Origin: Deltaproteobacteria bacterium
GTDB lineage: Bacteria > Myxococcota_A > UBA9160 > SZUA-336
Length of the DNA stretch: 17,160 bases
Assembly: GCA_030665705.1 (NCBI GenBank)
Contig: DAOUZG010000009.1
Location: 1-17,160 of the forward strand
Direction: 5' to 3'
Part shown: piece after piece, positions 1-7,738 of the stretch
Position numbering within the stretch: the stretch's first letter is position 1
Layout: each line of letters starts with the position of its first letter
Made by a program: the position numbers and the translations under genes
The notes under the pieces: model-generated
The model's input: only the letters and a program-made list of their open reading frames with translations
Told to the model about the DNA's origin: nothing
Database searches by the model: none

Positions 1-1223
1 GTGGCGAGTCGGGTGGAGGTAGCACGGGATCCGCGGAGCGCGTCGAGTACTTCCGCAATCGAGATGCCCTCAGCAGCGCGGCCGAGCTGGACTCCTTCCT
101 GCTCGGGATCTCCGCGTGCGGCGATGATCCCGGCGCGTTCCAGATCGGCCAGGATCCCGCGCACACTTCTCACCGAGACGTCGAGCGCCTCCGCGAGGGT
201 CTCGGCGTTGGTGGCACCTTCGCCGTCGCGAAACGCCCGTGCCACCCAGGCAGCGATGGCAAGCCCGATTGCCTCTCGCGCCGCCGGCCCCGGCTCGTCG
301 CCTCTCCGTGCGCGACGCACCCCGGCGAGGTTTTGATAGGCGAACGCGACCTCGGCTCCGAGGAGGACGATGATCCAGGAGAAGTGGATCCAAACGAGGA
401 GGAGGGGGAGCATGGCGAAACCGCCAAACAGGACGTTGTATCGGCTGACCCCTACGTTAAGACCGACGTAGGCCCGCTGCGCGAGCGTGAACAGGACTGC
501 AGCCAGCGCCCCTCCGACAAGCGCCGAAGAGACCCGCACGTTCGTGTTGGGTAGGAACCAGTAGAGGAACGCGAACCCCATCCACAGGAAGACGATCGGA
601 AGCTGTCGAAGACCGATCGTGTACAAGATATCGAAAGCGGGGATCTGGAGGAGGCGCTGGAGGAGCGCCTGGCTCTGAAGCGTAGTTCCGAGCGAGAGAG
701 CGACACCGAGCAGGACCGGCGCGATCACCAGCACCGCGAGGTAGTCGGGCAAGCGGCGCTCCCAGGGGCGTTCCCGTTTTACGCCCCAGATGGTGTTCAG
801 GGTCCCCTCGATGCTGCTGATCCCCAGTACAGTCGTCAGGAACAGCACCGCGGCGCCGAGCGTTCCGAGCCCTGCAAAGTTGACGCCTTGAACGATTTCG
901 AGGATGCGCTGCCCGGCCTCGGGGTTTCCCGCTGCGACCTTGTCGATGATGATCGCAGCGATGTTCTCGCTCACACCGACCGCCTTGACGACCGAGAGGG
1001 CGATGGCGAGAAGCGGGATCAGCGAGAGCACGGCGTAGTAGGTGAGGGCGCTCGCGCGCAAGAGGAGTTGGTCCTGCACGAATCCCTGCGCAACGAGGAC
1101 CATGAACTGGAGCCCCCGCCGTGCCCAGGCGATCCCCCGACGGGCGGTTGCCTCCGCGTTCCAAAGATCGCGGTCGAGGAAGTGAAAGACCCTCTGCCGC
1201 CAGCTGAAACTCTGCGTGCTCAC
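1..1223 (-). CDS. YihY/BrkB-family inner membrane protein with C-terminal winged-helix domain (partial, runs off left edge)
   Basis: The reading frame is open for 407 codons and has no stop before the window edge. I read it by translating the minus strand. Family signatures are clear: an ALTYYAVLSLIPLL segment at about residues 59-72, a GISSIEGTLNTIWG segment at 134-147, and the C-terminal membrane signature YNVLFGGFAMLPLLLVW at 262-278 followed by LLGAEVAFAYQN. About six membrane segments lie between residues 38 and 298. The family was once called ribonuclease BN, but its members are polytopic inner membrane proteins of uncertain function. From about residue 313 a soluble domain follows (AETLAEALDVSVRSVRGIL at about 340-358, then LERAGII). 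It resembles an Rrf2-like winged helix, which longer members of the family carry. The start is GTG at 1223: an in-frame TAG lies 15 bases upstream, and no earlier start is possible. The ribosome site (CAGGG) is weak. The gene diverges from abfA. Confidence 0.9.
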   Translation of the reverse strand, partial: MSTQSFSWRQRVFHFLDRDLWNAEATARRGIAWARRGLQFMVLVAQGFVQDQLLLRASALTYYAVLSLIPLLAIALSVVKAVGVSENIAAIIIDKVAAGNPEAGQRILEIVQGVNFAGLGTLGAAVLFLTTVLGISSIEGTLNTIWGVKRERPWERRLPDYLAVLVIAPVLLGVALSLGTTLQSQALLQRLLQIPAFDILYTIGLRQLPIVFLWMGFAFLYWFLPNTNVRVSSALVGGALAAVLFTLAQRAYVGLNVGVSRYNVLFGGFAMLPLLLVWIHFSWIIVLLGAEVAFAYQNLAGVRRARRGDEPGPAAREAIGLAIAAWVARAFRDGEGATNAETLAEALDVSVRSVRGILADLERAGIIAARGDPEQEGVQLGRAAEGISIAEVLDALRGSRATSTRLA

Positions 1224-1374
1224 GTGTCCCTGCCGCTACTCGCTGCCGGCGTTCCGGACCGATCGAAGCCGACAGGCCCCGGCCAGCCTGTGCCACCTGG
1301 GTCCACTAGATATCCTACCGGGGGCCCCCGCTCCAGATCGGTCGCTTTCAATGCCTTCTGCACGCGGTTCGGGG

Positions 1375-1396
1375 AATTATTGAAAAGTCAATAATT
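1375..1396. repeat. Perfect AT-rich inverted repeat (possible operator)
   Basis: The left arm AATTATTGA (1375-1383) and right arm TCAATAATT (1388-1396) are exact reverse complements, separated by the 4-base spacer AAAG. The element is almost pure A/T in GC-rich DNA and lies between two divergent genes, upstream of the abfA promoter. It has the geometry of a site for a dimeric regulator. No T-tract or gene end precedes it, so a terminator role is unlikely. Its function is inferred. Confidence 0.5.
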
Positions 1397-1446
1397 TCGA
1401 ATACTTACGGGTTTGTATGTGTCCTCGGGCCAACAGACCCCCCATC

Positions 1447-1475
1447 CTGACATTCAGCGACAGCTGCCGCATAAT
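1447..1475 (+). promoter_or_regulatory. Predicted sigma70-type promoter of the abfA operon
   Basis: The -35 box CTGACA (1447-1452) and -10 box CATAAT (1470-1475) each match the consensus at five of six positions, with an ideal 17-base spacer. Transcription would begin near 1482, giving a leader of about 36 bases before the abfA ATG. The centre of the inverted repeat at 1375-1396 lies about 96 bases upstream of that start, a distance more usual for an activator site than for direct promoter occlusion. The promoter is predicted from sequence only. Confidence 0.55.
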
Positions 1476-1517
1476 CGGCCTCGTCTGAGTGTGGGGGAGC
1501 TCGCGAGCGAGGATCGA

Positions 1518-3014
1518 ATGCAGACAACGACACTCCGCCTGCACACGGCATTCCGGATCGGTGAGGTCGATCCACGGGTTTTCGGCGGGTTCCTGGAGCA
1601 TATGGGCCGTGCGGTCTACCAGGGGGTCTACCAGCCCGCCAGCCGGCACGCGGATGCAGAAGGTTTCCGCAAAGATGTTCTGGAGGCCCTCGAGCGACTG
1701 AGGATGACGGTCATGCGGTATCCCGGCGGGAACTTCGTCTCGGGATACCACTGGGAGGACGGTGTGGGACCGCGCGAGCACCGTCCTACGGTCCGTGAGC
1801 TGGCCTGGAACACTATCGAGCCCAACGAGGTCGGAACCGATGAGTTCCTGTCGCTCTCGCGACGGATGCGCTGGGCACCGATGCTCGCCGTCAATCTGGG
1901 GACGGGTACCCCGGAGGAGGCGCGCAACTGGGTCGAGTACTGTAACGGAGCGTCCGGGACCAAGTACGCGGACATGCGTGTCGCCAACGGACATGCGGAT
2001 CCGCACGACGTCAAGCTCTGGTGTCTGGGAAACGAGATGGATGGACCGTGGCAGCTCGGCCACGTACCGGCCGACCAGTACGCGCTTCGTGCTCAACAGG
2101 CCGGGAAGCTCATGAAGAGTTTGGATCCCTCGATCGAGCTCGTCGTTTGCGGCTCCTGCAGCCCTCTCATGCCCAACTACATGGAGTGGGATCGTACTGT
2201 CCTCGACTACGTGGCGGGTCTGGCGGACTACGTGAGCCTCCACCGCTACGTGGACAACCGGGCGGACGATACGCCCGATTTCCTTGCCGTGACGAATGCC
2301 ATCGACCGCCAGATCGAAGAGCTCGATGCCGTCTGTCGGTTCGTTCAGGCAAAGCAAAGAACACAGAAGCGGCCCTATCTATGTTTCGACGAATGGAACG
2401 TCTGGTACAAGACGTACAATCGCGAGGGCCTCGACCCCAAGGGCGATTTTCCTCGGCACCTCATCGAAGAGATCTACAATCTCGAAGACGCGCTGGTGGT
2501 CGCCGGCTTCCTGAACAGCTTTATCCGGCACGCCGACTCGGTGAAGATCGCGAACATCGCGCAGATCGTGAACGTGATCGCACCGATTCTGACGCGGGGC
2601 GACGAGCTGCTGATTCAGTCGATCTACTACGTGTTCGAGATGTTTTCGAAGCGGCGGAACGGGGTGGCCCTCCGCACCTCCGTCCAGGGGCCGACCTACC
2701 GCGGCACCCTCAACGGCGAGGTCCACTACGTCGACTCGAGCGCCATCCTGGATGGACGAGAGCTGAAGGTATTCGTTACCAATCGCAGTCTCCAAGCGGA
2801 AGCCCCGCTGGAAATCGAACTCTCCGACGAAGCGATTTCCCGCGTGGAGAACGCTGAGCTCCTCACGGGGCCCGACGCCAAGGCCGCCAATTCCTTCGAG
2901 AAACCCCACGTCATCAGATCCGTAGAGTTTAAAGACGTCGAGATAAACGCAGGGAAAGTGCGGGTCCAACTGCCACCGCTTTCCGTCCTGGCCGTGACTC
3001 TGGAGCTCGGCTGA
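1518..3014 (+). CDS. abfA: GH51 alpha-L-arabinofuranosidase
   Basis: The 498-residue product matches the usual length of intracellular GH51 enzymes. These cleave terminal alpha-L-arabinofuranosyl residues from arabinan, arabinoxylan or arabinosyl oligosaccharides with retention. The acid/base glutamate is E173, in GNEMDGPWQLGH (171-182). The nucleophile is E292, in CFDEWNVWY (289-297). These positions lie within two residues of those in the well-studied Geobacillus enzyme (E175, E294). The N-terminus VFGGFLEHMGRAVYQG and the RYPGGNFVSGYHWEDG segment are also typical. The catalytic (beta/alpha)8 barrel spans most of the protein, and a beta domain follows from about 380. There is no signal peptide, so the enzyme is probably cytoplasmic and acts on imported oligosaccharides. 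The ATG at 1518 is preceded by GAGGA at good spacing, and the frame is open further upstream to 1413. This is the first gene of a three-gene operon, with the next gene 32 bases downstream. Confidence 0.95.
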   Translation: MQTTTLRLHTAFRIGEVDPRVFGGFLEHMGRAVYQGVYQPASRHADAEGFRKDVLEALERLRMTVMRYPGGNFVSGYHWEDGVGPREHRPTVRELAWNTIEPNEVGTDEFLSLSRRMRWAPMLAVNLGTGTPEEARNWVEYCNGASGTKYADMRVANGHADPHDVKLWCLGNEMDGPWQLGHVPADQYALRAQQAGKLMKSLDPSIELVVCGSCSPLMPNYMEWDRTVLDYVAGLADYVSLHRYVDNRADDTPDFLAVTNAIDRQIEELDAVCRFVQAKQRTQKRPYLCFDEWNVWYKTYNREGLDPKGDFPRHLIEEIYNLEDALVVAGFLNSFIRHADSVKIANIAQIVNVIAPILTRGDELLIQSIYYVFEMFSKRRNGVALRTSVQGPTYRGTLNGEVHYVDSSAILDGRELKVFVTNRSLQAEAPLEIELSDEAISRVENAELLTGPDAKAANSFEKPHVIRSVEFKDVEINAGKVRVQLPPLSVLAVTLELG

Positions 3015-3046
3015 TCTACGGAGCGAAATCAAAGGGGAAGAGAAAG

Positions 3047-4510
3047 ATGAGAAAGGTTCTGGGTGCCCTGGTGGTCGGGCTCGCGGTCCTATTCGCGATC
3101 CTGGTTGTCAACACTCTCCTCCTGACATCCAGGCAGATCGACGTCGGAGTGGTCGAGATGATCCCGGTCGACCCAGAAGCCGCCGTCGGTCGGCTTGCTC
3201 GGGTGCTCCGACACCGAACGATTTCACATCAGGATTCCGCCGAGTTCGATGCCGCACCGTTCCTCGAGCTGCACGCCTCGCTGCGGACGCTGTTCCCCCG
3301 AGTGCACCGGACGCTGCGGCGTGAGCGGGTGACGGAGTACAGCCTCCTCTACACGTGGCAGGGGAGCGATCCGACCCTCCAGCCGCTGCTGTTGCTGGCC
3401 CACATGGACGTCGTCCCGATCGAACCCGGCACAGAAGAGGACTGGGAGCATCCCCCCTTCGGCGGCGTCGTCTCCGATGGGATCCTCTGGGGAAGGGGCG
3501 CGCTCGACGACAAGGGGAGCCTCGTCGCCGAGCTGGAAGCGGTGGAAACACTTCTTGCCGGGGGCTTCAGACCCAGGCGGACGATCTATCTGGCGTTCGG
3601 CCACGACGAAGAAGTGGGCGGAAGAGACGGCGCGGTGAAGACCGCGGAGGTTCTCGGCGAACGCGGTGTTCGGCTGGCCTTTGTCCTGGATGAGGGAATG
3701 GCGGTCACCGAGCGCCTCGTGCCTGGGACCGAGGTTCCCGTCGCGGCAATCGGTGTGGCTGAAAAGGGGTTTCTCTCGCTCAAGCTGACTGCGACCGCGC
3801 AAGGGGGGCACTCCTCGAATCCCCCCCCGATCACGGCGATCGGTGCTCTTTCACAGGCCATCGCGAAGCTCGAGTCCGACCAGATGCCGAGGCGCCTCGC
3901 GGGCCCGATTGCGCTGAGCCTTGACTCTCTGGCGCCGGAGATGGGCTTCGTTCCGCGGCTGATGATTGCGAACCGCTGGCTCTTCGAAGGACTTCTGCTC
4001 CGTTGGCTGGAACGGGTTCCGGCCGCCAATGCGATGGTGCGCACCACCACCGCACCGACGATCCTCCGGGGCGGGGTCAAGGAGAACGTGCTCCCCAGCG
4101 AGGTCTACGCGATCGTCAACTTCCGGATCCTTCCCGGAGACGATCTTGACGCCGTTGTGGCACATGTCCGGCGCGTGATCGATGATCCCGCCGTCGAGGT
4201 TCGCCCTGCCGGTAGAACGCGCAGGAACCCATCGCCGGTCTCGGACGTCGATTCCCCGAGCTTCGAGGTCATCCATCAATCGATCCGAGAGGTCTTCCCA
4301 GAAACACTCGTCGTGCCCAGTCTCGTTCTAGGAGGAACCGACTCCAGGCACTACGGGGATGTGAGCGATCAGGTCTATCGGTTCGGTCCCGTTCGGATCA
4401 ATCCGGACAACCTCGAAACCGCCCACGGAACCAACGAACGAATCTCGGTTGACAACTACGTCGAGATGATCCAGTTCTACGGACAGCTGATCCGCAACGC
4501 GGCAGGCTGA
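3047..4510 (+). CDS. Membrane-anchored M20-family zinc peptidase (PM20D1/carboxypeptidase S-like)
   Basis: This is a 487-residue metallopeptidase with the full M20 dizinc motif set. Visible are HMDVVP (H119, D121), GRGALDDKG (bridging D154), HDEEVGG (E188 as general base, E189 as ligand), LDEG (D215) and the C-terminal AHGTNE (H460). GGHSSNPP at 253-260 marks the lid or dimerisation domain. The length, the WEHPPFGG segment and the N-terminal hydrophobic helix (about residues 4-26) are like yeast carboxypeptidase S and animal PM20D1. Those enzymes hydrolyse, or reversibly form, N-acyl amino acid or C-terminal peptide bonds. The helix has no obvious cleavage site, so it is probably an anchor with the catalytic domain outside the cytoplasm. 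A purine-rich ribosome site (GGGGAAGAG) precedes the ATG. The gene sits 32 bases after abfA and 43 before the kinase gene, so it is probably co-transcribed. The natural substrate cannot be read from sequence. Confidence 0.88.
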   Translation: MRKVLGALVVGLAVLFAILVVNTLLLTSRQIDVGVVEMIPVDPEAAVGRLARVLRHRTISHQDSAEFDAAPFLELHASLRTLFPRVHRTLRRERVTEYSLLYTWQGSDPTLQPLLLLAHMDVVPIEPGTEEDWEHPPFGGVVSDGILWGRGALDDKGSLVAELEAVETLLAGGFRPRRTIYLAFGHDEEVGGRDGAVKTAEVLGERGVRLAFVLDEGMAVTERLVPGTEVPVAAIGVAEKGFLSLKLTATAQGGHSSNPPPITAIGALSQAIAKLESDQMPRRLAGPIALSLDSLAPEMGFVPRLMIANRWLFEGLLLRWLERVPAANAMVRTTTAPTILRGGVKENVLPSEVYAIVNFRILPGDDLDAVVAHVRRVIDDPAVEVRPAGRTRRNPSPVSDVDSPSFEVIHQSIREVFPETLVVPSLVLGGTDSRHYGDVSDQVYRFGPVRINPDNLETAHGTNERISVDNYVEMIQFYGQLIRNAAG

Positions 4511-4553
4511 CGCCCCCCGCCCCCTGTCTGCGCCGCTGGGGAGCGATGCGAGC

Positions 4554-5678
4554 ATGCCTGCAGGCCCCGTCGACTTCGAAGCCATCAGCCGGGAGTTCCG
4601 GTTCGGCGGGGACTTCGTCGACGCACGTCCGATCCCCGCGGGCCACATCAACGATACCTACCTCGTTCGCGTTCGCGCGCCCAGCCGCACCGCGGAGTTC
4701 GTTCTCCAGCGCATCAACACGATCGTGTTCCGAGATCCCGACCGCCTCATGGAGAACATCGTTCGGATCACCGAGCACGTTGCGGCAAAGGTCGCGGCCG
4801 CTCCGGCATCCGACGGCCGGCGGGAGATTCTACGGCTGATCCCGACCCGAGAGGGACGGTCGTTCCTCCGAGATTCCGAAGGGCGAGTCTGGCGGGCCTA
4901 TAACTCCGTAGGCCGCACGCGCACGGTCGATGTCGTAGAGGGGATCGAGCAGGCTCGGAAGGCGGCCTGGGCGTTCGGGCGTTTCCAGGAGATGCTTGCC
5001 GACCTTCCGGAGCCCCGCCTCCACGAGACGATCCCGCACTTCCACGACACGCCGCATCGGTTTGCGGCCTTCCTGTCCGTCGTCGAGACCGATTCCCAGA
5101 GCCGAGCGGCGCACGCCACCGAGGAGATCGAGTTTGCGGTCGCGCGGGAAGAGATGGCGGGATTATTGACTACTGCCCTTACGGAGGGGCGAATCCCGGA
5201 ACGCGTCACGCACAACGACACCAAAATCAACAACGTCCTCTTCGACACCTCGACGGGCGAACCCGTCTGCGTGATCGATCTCGATATCACGATGGCGGGT
5301 GCGGCGGCCTACGATTTCGGCGACCTCGTCCGTACCAGCACATCGAGAGGAGCTGAGGACGAGCGCGACCTCCGAAAGGTCCGGTTTCAGCTCGATCTGT
5401 TCGAGGCGGTGGCAGCCGGCTTCCTCGACGCCGCACGCCAGTTCCTCACTCCGGCCGAGGTGGACTCCCTGGTCGTGGTCGGCAAGCTGATCACCTTCGA
5501 AACGGGCCTGCGCTTCCTGACCGATTTCCTCGAGGGGGACGTCTACTTCAAGACGGCCCGGCCGACACATAACCTCGACCGGGCTCGAACGCAGTTCGAG
5601 CTGGTGAGGCAGCTCGAAGACCGGGAGGAGCAGCTCGCGAGGGTCGTCGAGCGGTACCGGCGTGAACCAACTCGCTGA
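4554..5678 (+). CDS. APH-fold small-molecule kinase, N-acetylhexosamine 1-kinase (NahK)-like
   Basis: The 374-residue product has the choline/aminoglycoside kinase fold. GHINDTYLV (30-38) resembles the nucleotide-binding start of NahK-type kinases. FVLQRIN and VFRDPDRLMENI (49-69) are the family N-lobe signature. The catalytic loop is THNDTKINNVLFD (219-231), with catalytic D222. VIDLDITMAG (240-249) supplies the metal-binding Asp, and YDFGDLVR (253-260) follows. NahK phosphorylates the anomeric carbon of GlcNAc or GalNAc in mucin and milk-sugar salvage, but relatives act on other sugars and alcohols. No lacto-N-biose phosphorylase or uridylyltransferase is visible nearby, so the substrate is open. 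The chosen ATG follows a GGGGAG about ten bases upstream; an ATG at 4546 is out of frame. The gene ends the plus-strand operon and converges on the ARPP-1 gene with only 15 bases between stops. Confidence 0.8.
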   Translation: MPAGPVDFEAISREFRFGGDFVDARPIPAGHINDTYLVRVRAPSRTAEFVLQRINTIVFRDPDRLMENIVRITEHVAAKVAAAPASDGRREILRLIPTREGRSFLRDSEGRVWRAYNSVGRTRTVDVVEGIEQARKAAWAFGRFQEMLADLPEPRLHETIPHFHDTPHRFAAFLSVVETDSQSRAAHATEEIEFAVAREEMAGLLTTALTEGRIPERVTHNDTKINNVLFDTSTGEPVCVIDLDITMAGAAAYDFGDLVRTSTSRGAEDERDLRKVRFQLDLFEAVAAGFLDAARQFLTPAEVDSLVVVGKLITFETGLRFLTDFLEGDVYFKTARPTHNLDRARTQFELVRQLEDREEQLARVVERYRREPTR

Positions 5679-5693
5679 GACCAGACCTCCCGG

Positions 5694-6665
5694 CTAATGC
5701 GCGAAGACGGTCAGGTGCACGATTCCACCGGCCTCGAGTGCGCAACCGGAGACGCCGGTTCCATCGATCCTCAGGTCCTCGCCGAGGCCGAGGGACGGGC
5801 TTCGCTCGAGACCGGCCGCGGTGAGCGCGTCGAGGAACGACTCGGGGGAGTCGAACGTCGCGGCCACCGAGCGCTTCCGCCTGCGCGACTGAACCCAGCC
5901 GCGATCCGCCGCATCGATCGCGTAGGAGCGAAGGAGGCTCTGGAATAGACGGTGGAACACATCGGGGTCTCCCACGACCTCGAGCCCGACGACCTGGTCG
6001 CCGATCGCCGCGACGAAGCCCACCTGTCCCGGCAACGGCTCGAACGATTGCACGATCTCCTCGCGCTCCTCGAGGCGCGTGCCGACGTAATCCTGGTAAG
6101 AGAGCGTCGCCGATCGAGCCCCCGAGCGCCGGAGCCGTTCGCCGACTTCCTCCCATACCTCTCCCTGGTCGGCCGTGAACCTCCCGCCCGCGCTCCGTGC
6201 GGCGGAGACGCTCTGGTGTATCTTGTGACGAATCGCATGCGAGACGGTCGACTCGAGTCCCTCGAATCGCTGACCGCGCGCCCGGGACCACCGGTCCTGC
6301 TCGACGCACGAGACGTCGATCACGAGTTGGCTCGCGGCCGGAACCAGGAAGCTCGCGTTCGCGATGCGATTCTGCTTGGCGCCAACGAGCTCTTCGCCGA
6401 AGAGAACCAGCACCGCGGAGTCCCCGCGGTTGGCGACGCGGATGTGGGGGACGTCGCCTCCTTCGGAGACCTCGTCCACGACGATGGAGTCCCGCCCGAG
6501 CGCCTCAGCCAACGAGATGTAGCGGGGACCGGTCTCGGACCCCGGCTCGTGATTGCGCACCAGCGGCCAGACGGTCAGCTCCTTGTGGCACTGACGAGGA
6601 GCGAGGTGCAGGGAGGCGAGAACCTCCGAGATCGGATTGGGTTGCGTCGGAAGTGTTGCGCACAT
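5694..6665 (-). CDS. ARPP-1 (DUF6569-type) domain protein
   Basis: The 323-residue soluble protein matches my memory of the ARPP-1 family, named as an ADP-ribosylglycohydrolase/rhodanese-phosphatase-associated domain. Diagnostic stretches are ELTVWPL (29-35), YISLAEAL (49-56), VDEVSEGGDVPHIRVAN (63-79), GEELVGAKQNR (90-100) and VSCVEQDRW (118-126). The invariant-looking E91/E92, K97, Q98, N99, R100, C120, E122, R125 and W126 could form a binding or active site. I do not recall a proven biochemical activity. The ATG at 6665 is preceded by AAGGGGG at proper spacing. The frame extends 55 codons upstream, but that part overlaps the preceding gene and looks non-coding. The gene is last in the XRE cassette, 52 bases after the 336-residue protein. 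No ADP-ribosylglycohydrolase or rhodanese gene is visible in the window. Confidence 0.78.
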   Translation of the reverse strand: MCATLPTQPNPISEVLASLHLAPRQCHKELTVWPLVRNHEPGSETGPRYISLAEALGRDSIVVDEVSEGGDVPHIRVANRGDSAVLVLFGEELVGAKQNRIANASFLVPAASQLVIDVSCVEQDRWSRARGQRFEGLESTVSHAIRHKIHQSVSAARSAGGRFTADQGEVWEEVGERLRRSGARSATLSYQDYVGTRLEEREEIVQSFEPLPGQVGFVAAIGDQVVGLEVVGDPDVFHRLFQSLLRSYAIDAADRGWVQSRRRKRSVAATFDSPESFLDALTAAGLERSPSLGLGEDLRIDGTGVSGCALEAGGIVHLTVFAH

Positions 6666-6717
6666 CGTGAGACCCCCTTCATGAGGTACGGGCTCGGCGT
6701 GCACCGGCACGTGGGTG

Positions 6718-7728
6718 CTAAAAGCAGCCTTCCCGGACCTGGTTCTTGGCGAGGCCCTTTCGCAGGGCGATGATCTTGCCGGGCTCGACGGAGTCGTTCT
6801 CGGGAAGCGGCGTGTCCTTTCTTGCCTCACCCAGCTTCAACACGCTCTTGAGCTGGGCAAGCACCTTGGAGCCGCCGACCACCTCCGCATCGTCTCCGTA
6901 GTACTCGAACCAGGGTAGACCCGCATCGGTGTATTCCCTGGCCGTTGCCGGAACCGTCGGGGGAGGCTGGCCGGTAATCCCCCTCCAGACGAGCGAGTTC
7001 GCGATGTGGACAAAGCAGCGGCTGCCATGTTCCAGATCCCAGTCCGCGGGTTTGTACGGGTCGTCGTAGATCTCCTGTCGCATTCGTCCGCCTGGAGCGA
7101 GCCCCATGTCGAGAGCCGCACCCTGTACGGACTCGGATGCGTAGCGACAGGCGTCGCCGAGCGCGCGCTCTCTCCGCCGGAAGTAACGCTCGAAGGCCTC
7201 CGCCTTCATCGGATAAACGAGGATCTGAAGACCGCCGTGCTCCGCCTCGCCCGTGATCTGCTCCTCGGCGCTGTAGCCGCTACCGAGGGGCATCGCGACG
7301 AACTGCCGGATCACGCCCCTCTCGACGCAGTAGCCGTCGAGCCACGGCTGCTCCGGAGCGACCACGTAGTCCTGCGGGCGCCGATCGAGCTTCTCCTTCC
7401 AGGACTCGCCGGTTATCGCGTTGGTTTTCCCGGCAGCGATCTTGATGGCAAACGGGTACCCGCCACGGGAGGACTCGAAGTTCAGCCAGAGTGCTTCGGA
7501 CTGGTACATCGGGAGCATGACTCCTCCGTGCTGGAGCCAGAGCTCGGGAACCTCCCGGCCAAAGTCGTCGACGTGGCGCAGCGGGAACCGCCCGAGTCCC
7601 GGTGGAAGGGGGTAGTCGCGATCGTCGTCCGGGATTCGCAGCGTGCGCTGGAACTCGATTCCGAGTCTGGCCTTCTGGTGCATCTCCGGGAACGAGAAGA
7701 GGAGGGCATCCTGTTTAAGCTCGATCAT
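6718..7728 (-). CDS. Conserved protein of unknown function, 336 residues, soluble
   Basis: I recognise the look of a widespread uncharacterised family but no function. Homologues in databases are, as I recall, sometimes labelled integral membrane protein. The sequence shows no convincing transmembrane helix and no signal peptide. Prominent segments are RTLRIPDDDRDYPLPPGLGRFPL (28-50, an Asp-rich then Pro/Gly-rich loop), HGGVMLPMYQSEALWLNF (67-84), PFAIKIAAGKTNAITGE (92-108), DYVVAPEQPWLDGYCVE (120-136), VIRQFVAMPLGSGYSAEEQITG (139-160) and GGLQILVYPMK (165-175). The dense conserved-looking aromatic, Gly and acidic residues suggest a globular enzyme or binding protein. The C-terminal part (from about 236) repeats hydrophobic and aromatic motifs such as PWFEYYGDD. 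A strong AAGGAG ribosome site overlaps the stop codon of the upstream XRE gene, so the two are translationally coupled. Confidence 0.85.
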   Translation of the reverse strand: MIELKQDALLFSFPEMHQKARLGIEFQRTLRIPDDDRDYPLPPGLGRFPLRHVDDFGREVPELWLQHGGVMLPMYQSEALWLNFESSRGGYPFAIKIAAGKTNAITGESWKEKLDRRPQDYVVAPEQPWLDGYCVERGVIRQFVAMPLGSGYSAEEQITGEAEHGGLQILVYPMKAEAFERYFRRRERALGDACRYASESVQGAALDMGLAPGGRMRQEIYDDPYKPADWDLEHGSRCFVHIANSLVWRGITGQPPPTVPATAREYTDAGLPWFEYYGDDAEVVGGSKVLAQLKSVLKLGEARKDTPLPENDSVEPGKIIALRKGLAKNQVREGCF

Positions 7729-7738
7729 CTCTCACTCC

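Larger units (their letters stand above)
1224..1517. other. Divergent intergenic region between the yihY-like gene and abfA
   Basis: This is the only sizeable non-coding stretch in the window. It is GC-rich near the yihY-like gene, with a 12-base GC palindrome at 1319-1330. It becomes strikingly AT-rich at about 1374-1410, where a perfect inverted repeat sits. Next comes a promoter-like pair of hexamers at 1447-1475, then the abfA ribosome site. I see no convincing promoter for the yihY-like gene and no small ORF with a recognisable product. Confidence 0.7.

Noticed and set aside
457..1296. 279-residue minus-strand ORF over the yihY-like gene
   Set aside because: It is the neighbouring frame of the real gene. 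Its Arg/Gly/Pro-rich translation has no membrane segments, while the other minus frame gives clear YihY motifs with no stop.
1319..1330. 12-base GC palindrome in the divergent intergenic region
   Set aside because: It is a simple G-run followed by a C-run, likely chance in this base composition and without promoter context.
1377..2357. 326-residue minus-strand ORF opposite abfA
   Set aside because: It is antisense to a gene with complete GH51 catalytic motifs, and its translation shows no recognisable domain. It is an ORF shadow of GC-rich codon use.
5679..5693. Possible bidirectional terminator between the convergent kinase and ARPP-1 genes
   Set aside because: Only 15 bases separate the stops, and I found no stem-loop with a T-tract there or nearby.
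6698..6711. Short hairpin (five-base arms) between the 336-residue gene and the ARPP-1 gene
   Set aside because: The arms are only five bases and there is no T-tract. Such a stem is expected by chance in GC-rich DNA.
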